DNA from: Nitrospira sp.
GTDB lineage: Bacteria; Nitrospirota; Nitrospiria; Nitrospirales; Nitrospiraceae
Assembly: GCA_015904055.1 (NCBI GenBank)
Contig: JABMDE010000074.1
Span: 24,209 to 38,506, forward strand
Reading direction: 5' to 3'
Length of the DNA stretch: 14,298 nt
Position numbers and translations under genes: made by a program. Positions 1 to 6,072 of this stretch are shown piece after piece (position 1 is the stretch's first letter; each line of letters opens with the position of its first letter). The notes under the pieces are model-generated. The model was given only the letters and a program-made list of their open reading frames with translations. It was not told the origin of the DNA and did not search any database.

Positions 1-286
1 TCGACCTCGGTTAGGTGCGTGCTCCTCCCACCCAAACAAACCCACATCATTCGTCACTGTGCTCGCTGCCATCGCTCGTGTCTGTAAGCTAAGACATGGC
101 CACGCTTGGCCATTCTGTTCGTCGTTGCTCGGTTAAAGAGCCTATGGCGTGTGGCTTATGGCACGAGATTGCGCTTGAATAGAAACTCGCCCATCTGCTG
201 ATCCGATCACGTGCTATATGCCACCAGCTATATGCTCTTGCCTTTCGGCTTGCGGCCCGCTGTCATTCCTGCTGGGTTAGGGAGGG
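1..286. other. Intergenic leader upstream of first DUF4124 gene
   Basis: No convincing gene is seen here. Bases 1-73 are nearly identical to 1668-1741, so the left edge of the window lies in the same repeat that separates the two gene modules. Bases 74-261 have no counterpart in the second module's leader. They contain short repeated words, for example GCTATATGC at 213-221 and again at 227-235, and TATGGC-type words around 140-165, of the kind common in low-complexity intergenic DNA. From about 262 the sequence again matches the second copy (from 1866) and ends in a GGAGGG ribosome-binding stretch at 281-286 that abuts the ATG at 287. I saw no clear promoter. Confidence 0.6.
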
Positions 287-1606
287 ATGACGAATATCGC
301 CTGCTATACTTTCATCAAGATGCACGTCTACGGCCTGCTCAGCCTGTTGTCCTGCCTGGTGCTGTTTCCGACGGTGGGAACGGCGGGACTCTATCAATGG
401 ACTGATGCTCAGGGGAATCTCCATATTACCGATACGCCGCCGCCGGTTCCTGAAAAGAAGTCGGCGTCTATCATTGAGACAGCTCCACCGGTTTCTCAAT
501 CTGCGCCACAGAAGAAGACGTCGACAAAGGGTCAGGCTTCGGTGGGACGACCCCAGGCTGAAGTTCGTCCTGTGCCCAATTTAACGTCTGCCCCGCGGTC
601 GTCTCGTGATGTGAGAAATCACTCGATGCTTGGCAGCTTGAATCAGATCCAGGCGACAACGACAAGTCCTTGGCAGGTATTTGACGGGAATCCGGCAAGT
701 ACCAAGGCCGCTGTTCAGCGTTGGACCGACGAAAAGGGTCTCGATCATTTCGTCGATGCCGTGACGGACACGCGACGGCGCTAACCCGGAGTGCGTATGA
801 GAGACCTCAGGGTGCTTCCCCCTATGCTGTATATTCTCGTCTTCATAGGAGTCGTCATCGAAGGGCTGCTGCCGTACGATTCGGCCGCCGCCCTCCCCCG
901 TGTACCTGCCGAGTTTTCAGAAGATGGACGCATGGCTGTCGTGCAGACGGCCGGCGATCTCGCTATCTGGGACATCGAGGCCAAAATCCTTGCTGGGAAG
1001 GTTCCGCAAATCCAGTGCGACCAGGTCAGATTCTTAAAGCAAGATGGCTGGGTGCTGTGTGCGGGAAGCGGTGTGACGATCTATGATTGGAAGCGTCAGA
1101 TGGCTGTGGCTAAGATCCCACCTGAATCGAAACACGCCATGCGCGTATTGGCCTATTCGCGCGAGGCGGACCGCATGGTCGTTCGTCAGGGCAATGATGC
1201 GGTCAGTGTCTGGCATATCGGCGACAAATTAATACCGTTGAAGCATATTCCGCTTGATGCTGAAAAAGACGTGCTCTCGGCTGCCGCGTCGCCCGATACG
1301 AAGACGCTGGCGGTGACACAGGGCCGGAAAATTCTTCTCTATGACCTTCAGGGCACGGCCGTGCGCGATATGGTGATGAAGGAAGGGCACCCGCACGATC
1401 TGCTCTTTGCGCCGAACAGTTCGATGTTGGCGGCGAGCATTGGTAATACAATACTACTGGTTGACACGGAGCAACGCACGATTCACGCGCGTGCGACGTT
1501 GACGAGTGCGGAAGGCGCGCGCGGCCGTTTGGTGCCTCGCGTGTTTTCACTCGACGGCAGCCGGCTTGTGGCCGGCAACGGGCAATGGAGTTATCCGGTC
1601 TTCGAG
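262..1606 (+). repeat. Tandem duplication, copy A (pairs with 1866-3211)
   Basis: Copy A contains a complete DUF4124 gene and the first 270 codons of a WD40 propeller gene. It aligns to 1866-3211 with a constant offset of 1605 bases from the ATG at 287 onward. The only length difference I see is one base in the ribosome binding region. The DUF4124 and WD40 proteins differ by scattered substitutions only; the shared propeller part has about 18 differences in 270 residues by eye. Homology ends sharply after GTCTTCGAG at 1598-1606 (3203-3211 in the other copy). The lack of frame-breaking indels argues for a recent duplication, for selection on both copies, or for gene conversion. Confidence 0.93.
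287..784 (+). CDS. Secreted DUF4124-containing protein, copy A
   Basis: This 165-residue protein begins with a likely signal peptide: a short N-region with Lys11, then a hydrophobic stretch at about 14-30 ending in VGTAG. The mature start carries the DUF4124 signature LYQWTDAQGNLHITDTPPP at 35-53. The middle (about 55-140) is a low-complexity, Pro/Ser/Thr/Lys-rich linker. The C-terminus has a second, shorter DUF4124-like motif, WTDEKGLDHFVD (146-157), and ends in Arg-rich TRRR. DUF4124 proteins are small periplasmic or cell-envelope proteins of unknown biochemical role. ATG 287 is preferred because both copies conserve it behind a GGAGGG-type site, although the spacing is very short; Met12 (320) is an alternative that would lose Lys11. 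The WD40 gene follows 12 bases after the stop, which suggests co-transcription and a shared envelope function. The family call is firm; the function is unknown. Confidence 0.87.
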   Translation: MTNIACYTFIKMHVYGLLSLLSCLVLFPTVGTAGLYQWTDAQGNLHITDTPPPVPEKKSASIIETAPPVSQSAPQKKTSTKGQASVGRPQAEVRPVPNLTSAPRSSRDVRNHSMLGSLNQIQATTTSPWQVFDGNPASTKAAVQRWTDEKGLDHFVDAVTDTRRR

Positions 1607-1681
1607 TGTGCAGGACCAGCTTGTACTGGGAAGCCTAAAATCCTCCCAAGGTCTCCGTCGTACCTAATCGTCCTCGGTTAG
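797..1681 (+). CDS. Truncated secreted WD40 beta-propeller protein, copy A
   Basis: This 294-residue ORF has an N-terminal signal peptide (MRDLR, then a hydrophobic segment to about residue 31, ending SAAALP) followed by WD40-type blades whose last strands read LAIWDI, VTIYDW, VSVWHI, ILLYDL and ILLVDT (about residues 55-224). The first 270 residues are about 93% identical to the N-terminus of the gene at 2402. After Glu270 the sequence changes to an unrelated 24-residue tail that runs to a TAG inside the downstream repeat. Five blades are too few to close a standard seven-bladed propeller, so this is probably a remnant unless the fragment pairs with another protein. ATG 797 is chosen over the in-frame GTG 791 because GGAG (787-790) is correctly spaced for it. 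The frame is intact across the whole homologous stretch, so some function cannot be excluded. Confidence 0.8.
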   Translation: MRDLRVLPPMLYILVFIGVVIEGLLPYDSAAALPRVPAEFSEDGRMAVVQTAGDLAIWDIEAKILAGKVPQIQCDQVRFLKQDGWVLCAGSGVTIYDWKRQMAVAKIPPESKHAMRVLAYSREADRMVVRQGNDAVSVWHIGDKLIPLKHIPLDAEKDVLSAAASPDTKTLAVTQGRKILLYDLQGTAVRDMVMKEGHPHDLLFAPNSSMLAASIGNTILLVDTEQRTIHARATLTSAEGARGRLVPRVFSLDGSRLVAGNGQWSYPVFECAGPACTGKPKILPRSPSYLIVLG

Positions 1682-1891
1682 GTGCGTGCTCCTCCCACCC
1701 AAACAATCCCACATCATTTGTCATTAGCGTGTGCTGCCATCATCTGGCGGGCTGAGGCGCATTCGCTCTGCTCCTAGGCGCTCGTGAAGCGCAGGCTGGA
1801 AGGAGTCCGTCTCTATCCGGTTTGCGAGATGCGAAATACGCTTCACGATCAATGCGATTACTGTTGTCATGCCTGCTGGGTTGAGGAGGGG
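1607..1891. other. Junction and leader between the two module copies
   Basis: Bases 1607-1667 are the unique tail that follows the break in copy A of the propeller gene; they resemble nothing else in the window. Bases 1668-1741 repeat the left edge of the window (1-73) with a few substitutions. Bases 1742-1865 are unrelated to the matching part of the first leader and hold the CGTGAAGCG inverted repeat listed separately. Homology resumes at about 1866 and includes the ribosome binding site GAGGAGGGG (1883-1891) of the second DUF4124 gene. An ORF reading through from 1784 into that gene exists, but it lacks a counterpart in copy A. Confidence 0.7.
1782..1848. repeat. REP-like inverted repeat, GTGAAGCG family
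   Basis: The arms TCGTGAAGCG (1782-1791) and CGCTTCACGA (1839-1848) are perfect 10-bp reverse complements separated by 47 bases. The right part, GAAATACGCTTCACGA, is very close to words in the intergenic repeat cluster at 8315-8445 (GAGATACGCTTCACGA). This identifies an interspersed repeat family rather than a chance hairpin. It sits in the leader of the second DUF4124 gene and is absent from the leader of the first. Confidence 0.6.
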
Positions 1892-3211
1892 ATGACGAAT
1901 ACCACCTGCTATACTTTCATCAAGATGAATGTCTATGGCCTACTCAGCCTGTTGTCTTGTCTGGTGCTGTTTCCGACAGTGGGAACGGCTGGTCTCTATC
2001 AATGGACTGACGCTCAGGGGAATCTCCATATTACCGATACGCCGCCGCCGGTTCCTGAAAAGAAGTCTGCGTCCATCATTGAGGCGGCCCCACCGGTTTC
2101 TCAATTGATGCCACAGAAGAAGGCATCGACAAAGGGTCAGGTTTCGGTGGGACGACCCCAGGCTGAAGTCCGTCCTGTGCCCAAGCTAACGTCTGTTTCG
2201 CAGTCGCCTCGTGATGTGAAAAGTCACTCGATGCTTGGCAGTTTGAATCAGGCCCAGGCGACAACCACAAGTCCTTGGCAGGTCTTTGAAGGGAATTCGG
2301 CAAGTACCACAGTCGCTGTTCAGCGTTGGACCGACGAAAAGGGTCTCGAGCATTTTGTCGATGCCGTGCCGGGCACGCGACGGCGCTAGCCTGGAGTGCA
2401 GATGAGAGACGTCAGGGTGTTTTCCCCTATGCTGTATATTCTCGTCCTCATAGGAGTCGTCATCGAAGGGCTGCTGCCGTGTGTGTCGGCTGCCGCGCTC
2501 CCTCGCGTACCTGCCGAGTTTTCAGAAGATGGACGCATGGCCGTCGTGCAGACGGCCGGGGATCTTGCCATCTGGGACATTGAGGCCAAAACGCTTGCCG
2601 GGAAGGTTCCGCAAATTCAGTGCGACCAGGTCAGATTCTTGAAGCAAGACGGCTGGGTGCTGTGTGCGGGAAACGGCGTGACGATCTATGATTGGAAGCG
2701 GCAGATGGTTGTGGGCAAGATCCCACAGGAATCAAAGCACGCCATGCGCCTGTTGGCCTATTCGCGCGAGGCGGATCGCATGGTTGTTCGTCAGGGCAAC
2801 GATGCGGTCAGTGTCTGGCATATCGGCGACAAATTAATACCCTTGAAGCATATTCCGCTTGATGCTGAAAAGGATGTGCTGTCGGCTGCTGCGTCGCCCG
2901 ATACGAAGACACTGGCGGTGACACAGGGCCGGAAAATTCTTCTCTATGACCTTCAGGGGACGGCCGTGCGCGATATGGTGATGAAAGACGGGCACCCGCA
3001 CGATCTGCTCTTTGCGCCGAACGGTTCGATGCTGGCGGCGAGTATCGGGAATACGATCCTGCTGGTTGACACGGAGCAACGGACCATTCACGCGCGCGCA
3101 ACATTGATGAGCGCAGAAGGCGTCCGTGGCCGGTTGGTGCCTCGTGTATTTTCACGTGACGGCCGTCGGCTGGTGGCCGGCAACGGGCAATGGAGTTATC
3201 CGGTCTTCGAG
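1866..3211 (+). repeat. Tandem duplication, copy B (pairs with 262-1606)
   Basis: This is the second copy of the DUF4124/WD40 module. It spans the ribosome binding region, the whole DUF4124 gene and the first 270 codons of the long ORF at 2402. After 3211 the propeller gene continues normally (GTTGAGTCGGGC and on), whereas copy A switches to unrelated sequence. Copy B therefore carries the fuller propeller and copy A the truncated one. Confidence 0.93.
1892..2389 (+). CDS. Secreted DUF4124-containing protein, copy B
   Basis: This 165-residue paralogue of the protein at 287 has the same layout: signal peptide to about residue 34, DUF4124 motif LYQWTDAQGNLHITDTPPP at 35-53, a Pro/Lys/Ser-rich linker, and a second WTDEKGLEHFVD motif at 146-157 with a basic end. 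An upstream in-frame ATG at 1784 would add 36 residues. I reject it because that segment is not conserved in copy A, and ATG 1892 has the ribosome binding site GAGGAGGGG in front of it and matches the copy A start exactly. The site is closer to the AGGAGG consensus than in copy A, so copy B may be translated better. The long propeller ORF starts 12 bases after the stop. Its role is unknown; an envelope location is inferred from the signal peptide. Confidence 0.87.
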   Translation: MTNTTCYTFIKMNVYGLLSLLSCLVLFPTVGTAGLYQWTDAQGNLHITDTPPPVPEKKSASIIEAAPPVSQLMPQKKASTKGQVSVGRPQAEVRPVPKLTSVSQSPRDVKSHSMLGSLNQAQATTTSPWQVFEGNSASTTVAVQRWTDEKGLEHFVDAVPGTRRR

Positions 3212-5392
3212 GTTGAGTCGGGCAAGTTGCTTGCGCTAACGGAATTTACCTATGTGGACCGGGAGCGGGGCGCGCGATCCAACATACAGCTTCATACGGC
3301 CGATATTTCCGACGATGGTGACTATTTGGTCGGGCAGCCGGAACAGCCGTCCACGCTACAGATCTGGGATCTGCGGACCGGGACGATGTTGCCGGATCTA
3401 TGCGGAGACGATTGCCGTAACATGGGGCCAGGTGTCGCACTGCTCAGATGGTCGCCTGATGGGTCGAAAATCCTCGTGGAGATGAATGGGGGGCGGAATA
3501 CCGAGGTGGCCGGGAAGGTGTCTCTCTGGGACGTCAGTGGGCGCGTTCCCGAACTTGTTCTGGACTCCAGCCAACCTCAAGCGAGAATGCTTGCCAAGCG
3601 CGCAGCGCCGTTGTCGCCACATGCTGCCGAGTTCTCTCCACCATCGGCCGGTTTGGCGTTTGTCCATGCATCGGCGCTACGCACGATGGCGACATCTCCC
3701 ACGACCAATCTCCTTGTCACAACCGGCGATGATGGTCTGCTGAAGGTCTGGAATCCAGGAAAAGGAACACTTTTGCGCCGGCTCAAGTTGGCTGCGCCGG
3801 CCAGTGCGTTGGGGTTCAGCGCCGATGGTACCATCTTGGCCGTGGGCACCGCACAGGGAGAGCTCCGTCTGTGGGACACTCGGACGTGGCGTGAATTTCC
3901 ACCCTACGCGAGCCGGCAGGGGCAGATCAATGCGTTGCAATTTCTTCCCGGTCATCGATTGCTGGCCATTGCGGGAGTACAGCCGAAGGTGTCGATCGTC
4001 GACTTGAATACGCGCGAGGTGGTGAAGGAACTGGTGCATATGAGTGCATCGGAGTCCTGCGATGCGAAGGGATGTGTCAGAAAGCGGGCGACGCAAGCGG
4101 AGACCGTGCTTTCGCTGGCCATGTTGGACGGCAGTCCGTACCTATTAACCGCTTCACAGACCGGACAGGTTGCCTGGGATATCGAGACATGGACCGAGAT
4201 CGATAGGCCTGCGGGATTTCCTGAAAATTGGTCGGGTCTTGGATGGAGACGTTCCTACCTTGCCACAACGGCACGCACCAGGAATCCCGGGGCCTCTGCC
4301 CTCACGGTCTGGACCCCATTCCGTTCGGACAACAATCCAATTCCCTTCATTCGATATGAGCAGGGGGAGAGCCGGGCCGATTTTGCCTATGGGTACACCG
4401 ATGCGATCGGCGACGGCGTGTGCCGTCCGATCGTGTTCCCCAGTTACGAGGGCGAGCTGACCTGGTTTTCCGAAGGTCGTGAACATACGGCCACGTTTGA
4501 AGACGGACTCACGTTCGACCGGCAACGGGAACGGTTGAAGACGGCCTTGCTGCAAGAGACCTGGCTCGGGCCGGTCATCGCCGATGCCCATGCGCAGCTC
4601 ACCCGATTACGCAAGGAAGAACAGCCTGACTCAGGCGGACTGATCGTGAGCATGGATCAAGACCATGCCCGCTGGGTGGCGGATCTCGTTGGCCGTATCA
4701 CCGGTGTGAAAGCGGCCGTTGCGGTGTCGGACGATCCTGCTGCCTCAGGGGTGATTGAGGAGTTTGCCGGGCACAAGAAGCAGCAATGGCTGGTCGCGGT
4801 CAATATGGTGAGCGAAGGCGTGGACATTCCGCGTCTTCGTGTCGGCGTCTACGGGACGAATGTGCTGACGGAAATGTACTTCCGGCAGGTGGTCGGGCGG
4901 TTCGTCCGGATGCAGGACGGTATGCCGAAACCGCAACGGGCCTGGCTCTATCTTCCCAAAGATCCGGTCCTGGCCCATTACGCCAGGCAGATCAAGGCGG
5001 AACGGGATCATGTATTGGAAGACATCATGCCGGCCGGGCAGCGAGATCTCTTCGGCCGTGTCACGGTCTCGACGAATGAGTATATGCCGTTGATGGCCGT
5101 GGCCAGGGTGGACAGCGTGATCGGCGAGGAGGACGCGAGAGGGGAGAGCCAGGCGGCGATTTCAACTGATCCGCCGGTCTCACTCCATGAGCAGAAGCAG
5201 GATTTGCGCGAACTCCACCGGTTGCTCGTCAGCACTGTTGCCAGGAACAGCGGCATCGACCATCGCAGATTGAACGCCGAATTGATTGCGCGCACCGGGA
5301 GCCGTGTCGACCAAGCCACGGTCGAGCAGCTTCGGAAGCGCATTCAATTGTTGGAGCGGTGGAAGGATCAAGGGTACGACGGAAAGCGGTGA
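2402..5392 (+). CDS. Chimeric ORF: secreted WD40 propeller fused to SF2 helicase C-terminal half
   Basis: The 996 residues fall into two unrelated parts. Residues 1-637 have a signal peptide (cleavage near 31, SAAA) and WD40 blades with final strands such as LAIWDI (55), VTIYDW (93), VSVWHI (136), LQIWDL (319), VSLWDV (373), LKVWNP (447), LRLWDT (488), QVAWDI (589) and LTVW (634-637). That is enough for about two propellers. From Thr638 (nucleotide 4313) the protein reads TPFRSDNNPIPF, the motif III region of a DEAD/DEAH superfamily II helicase family that usually shows LTGTPFRSD here. It then runs through helicase motif V (NMVSEGVDIPRL, 801-812) and motif VI (FRQVVGRFVR, 827-836) to the family's usual C-terminal helices. 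Walker A and the DExH box are missing, so ATP hydrolysis is not expected, and a signal peptide would send a nucleic-acid enzyme to the periplasm. I read this as a recombination product or assembly chimera, not a designed fusion. ATG 2402 is chosen over GTG 2396 by GGAG spacing. Confidence 0.85.
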   Translation: MRDVRVFSPMLYILVLIGVVIEGLLPCVSAAALPRVPAEFSEDGRMAVVQTAGDLAIWDIEAKTLAGKVPQIQCDQVRFLKQDGWVLCAGNGVTIYDWKRQMVVGKIPQESKHAMRLLAYSREADRMVVRQGNDAVSVWHIGDKLIPLKHIPLDAEKDVLSAAASPDTKTLAVTQGRKILLYDLQGTAVRDMVMKDGHPHDLLFAPNGSMLAASIGNTILLVDTEQRTIHARATLMSAEGVRGRLVPRVFSRDGRRLVAGNGQWSYPVFEVESGKLLALTEFTYVDRERGARSNIQLHTADISDDGDYLVGQPEQPSTLQIWDLRTGTMLPDLCGDDCRNMGPGVALLRWSPDGSKILVEMNGGRNTEVAGKVSLWDVSGRVPELVLDSSQPQARMLAKRAAPLSPHAAEFSPPSAGLAFVHASALRTMATSPTTNLLVTTGDDGLLKVWNPGKGTLLRRLKLAAPASALGFSADGTILAVGTAQGELRLWDTRTWREFPPYASRQGQINALQFLPGHRLLAIAGVQPKVSIVDLNTREVVKELVHMSASESCDAKGCVRKRATQAETVLSLAMLDGSPYLLTASQTGQVAWDIETWTEIDRPAGFPENWSGLGWRRSYLATTARTRNPGASALTVWTPFRSDNNPIPFIRYEQGESRADFAYGYTDAIGDGVCRPIVFPSYEGELTWFSEGREHTATFEDGLTFDRQRERLKTALLQETWLGPVIADAHAQLTRLRKEEQPDSGGLIVSMDQDHARWVADLVGRITGVKAAVAVSDDPAASGVIEEFAGHKKQQWLVAVNMVSEGVDIPRLRVGVYGTNVLTEMYFRQVVGRFVRMQDGMPKPQRAWLYLPKDPVLAHYARQIKAERDHVLEDIMPAGQRDLFGRVTVSTNEYMPLMAVARVDSVIGEEDARGESQAAISTDPPVSLHEQKQDLRELHRLLVSTVARNSGIDHRRLNAELIARTGSRVDQATVEQLRKRIQLLERWKDQGYDGKR

Positions 5393-5394
5393 GT

Positions 5395-5408
5395 CCGCCA
5401 CATGGCGG
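5395..5408. terminator. Small hairpin between convergent genes
   Basis: CCGCCA (5395-5400) and TGGCGG (5403-5408) form a 6-bp perfect GC-rich stem in the 20-base gap between the stop of the chimeric ORF and the stop of the minus-strand DUF3817 gene. The position suits a bidirectional terminator, but the loop is only two bases as drawn (four if the A-T pair opens) and there is no T-run. The call is therefore tentative. Confidence 0.3.
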
Positions 5409-5412
5409 TCGA

Positions 5413-5709
5413 TCAACTCGTAACCGTTTCTTTCTCGTGCAGGTACTTGTCGAAGAGGAATGTGCCGAACGGCAGGATGGAAGCGACAAAGGCTTGTATG
5501 CAAAACCTGTTGCCCCAGTGGTATTTGGTGCGTAGCCGGGCTAACTGGCCGACATAGAGCAGAAACAAGATGCCGTGGATCAACCCCACGATTCTGACGG
5601 CCATCGGTATCCCCATGAAGTACTTCATCGGCATGGCGATGAAGAGCAGGATAAGAAACGACGTCCCCTCGGCTAACGCGGTCATCCTAAATGCTCGGAT
5701 TGGGCTCAT
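5413..5709 (-). CDS. DUF3817 family small integral membrane protein
   Basis: This 98-residue protein has three hydrophobic segments (about 14-32, 38-58 and 70-85) and the family's typical pattern: FRMTALAEGTSFLILLFIAMPMKY near the N-terminus, RIVGLIHGILFLLYV in the middle and LPFGTFLFDKYL near the end. Such proteins (DUF3817, YdzA-like) are widespread inner-membrane proteins of unknown function. The N-terminal Glu and the central His-Gly are characteristic conserved positions. It is convergent with the chimeric ORF and divergent from the HxlR-type gene, so it is probably a single-gene transcript. No obvious ribosome binding site precedes ATG 5709, so the start is only moderately certain; Met9 is an alternative. 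Confidence 0.87.
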   Translation of the reverse strand: MSPIRAFRMTALAEGTSFLILLFIAMPMKYFMGIPMAVRIVGLIHGILFLLYVGQLARLRTKYHWGNRFCIQAFVASILPFGTFLFDKYLHEKETVTS

Positions 5710-6016
5710 GAATCGTTTTGCTTTTGCTTTGAACGCCGTCGGCGCAGCGGTTTAGGTGCGCGGGTATTGTCTATGTACTTGTGCGCCAGTGTCAATGAGG
5801 TGTGTCGGGATAAGAGCTCGATGCATCTTTCCTTGCAGCCTCAATAGACCATTTCAAGTCTCTCTCGGCTTCTCAGATCTTCGCGTGCCGGTCTCTCAGG
5901 GCGTCTTAGTCACGTCTCTGAGTGTTTGCCGAAAAACCAATGCGAAATGACGGACGTAGGGAAGCGAGGACAGGTTGAGGCTGCCCCCGTCTCTCCGGTT
6001 CCGTTTTTAATATACG
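5710..6016. other. Divergent intergenic region without a recognised gene
   Basis: This is the non-coding stretch between the minus-strand DUF3817 start and the promoter of the HxlR-type gene. Short ORFs on the plus strand (5756-5950, and the 5' extension 5926-6072 of the regulator frame) show no recognisable protein features and no ribosome binding site. I saw no convincing hairpin. A promoter for the DUF3817 gene should lie in the left part, but I could not pick one with confidence. Confidence 0.5.
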
Positions 6017-6045
6017 TTGACCTGGAGGATAGTCACTTGCAAAAT
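6017..6045 (+). promoter_or_regulatory. Predicted sigma70-type promoter of the HxlR-family gene
   Basis: TTGACC at 6017-6022 (one mismatch from TTGACA) is followed after exactly 17 bases by CAAAAT at 6040-6045 (four of six match TATAAT). The predicted start of transcription, near 6052, would leave a leader of about 20 bases before ATG 6073. The -10 element sits in the centre of the palindromic operator, which supports an autoregulatory arrangement. It was identified by eye only. Confidence 0.55.
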
Positions 6046-6055
6046 GCAAGTCACT
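6031..6055. promoter_or_regulatory. Palindromic operator, probable HxlR-family binding site
   Basis: The core ACTTGCA (6035-6041), AAA, TGCAAGT (6045-6051) is a perfect 17-bp palindrome. Beyond one mismatched C/C pair at 6034/6052 the symmetry continues with AGT (6031-6033) and ACT (6053-6055), giving 25 bp with 11 of 12 arm positions paired. HxlR-family dimers bind such symmetric sites in their own promoters. The site overlaps the predicted -10, so binding should block RNA polymerase. Which protein binds it is inferred from proximity. Confidence 0.75.
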
Positions 6056-6072
6056 GCGGTACATTCTCTACC

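Noticed and set aside
1662..1683. ACCTAA...GTTAGGT inverted pair, resembling the core of an integron attC site; a matching GTTAGGT is at 10-16.
   Set aside because: The arms are only ten bases apart, no second core pair or cassette-length attC structure is visible, and the flanking genes are duplicates of each other and not unrelated cassettes. A tandem duplication explains the repeat better.
1784..1891. 36-residue N-terminal extension of the second DUF4124 protein.
   Set aside because: It is not conserved in the first copy, runs through a REP-like repeat and would bury the signal peptide; ATG 1892 has a ribosome binding site.
2402..5392. Idea that the WD40-helicase ORF is a novel STAND-like or defence effector with a WD40 sensor.
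   Set aside because: Defence sensors of that kind are cytoplasmic and carry complete ATPase modules; here a signal peptide is present and the ATP-binding half of the helicase is missing, so a rearranged gene is the simpler reading.
5756..6072. Short plus-strand ORF at 5756-5950 and the 49-codon upstream extension of the HxlR-family frame.
   Set aside because: The extension reads through the promoter and operator and adds residues foreign to the family; the short ORF has no supporting features.
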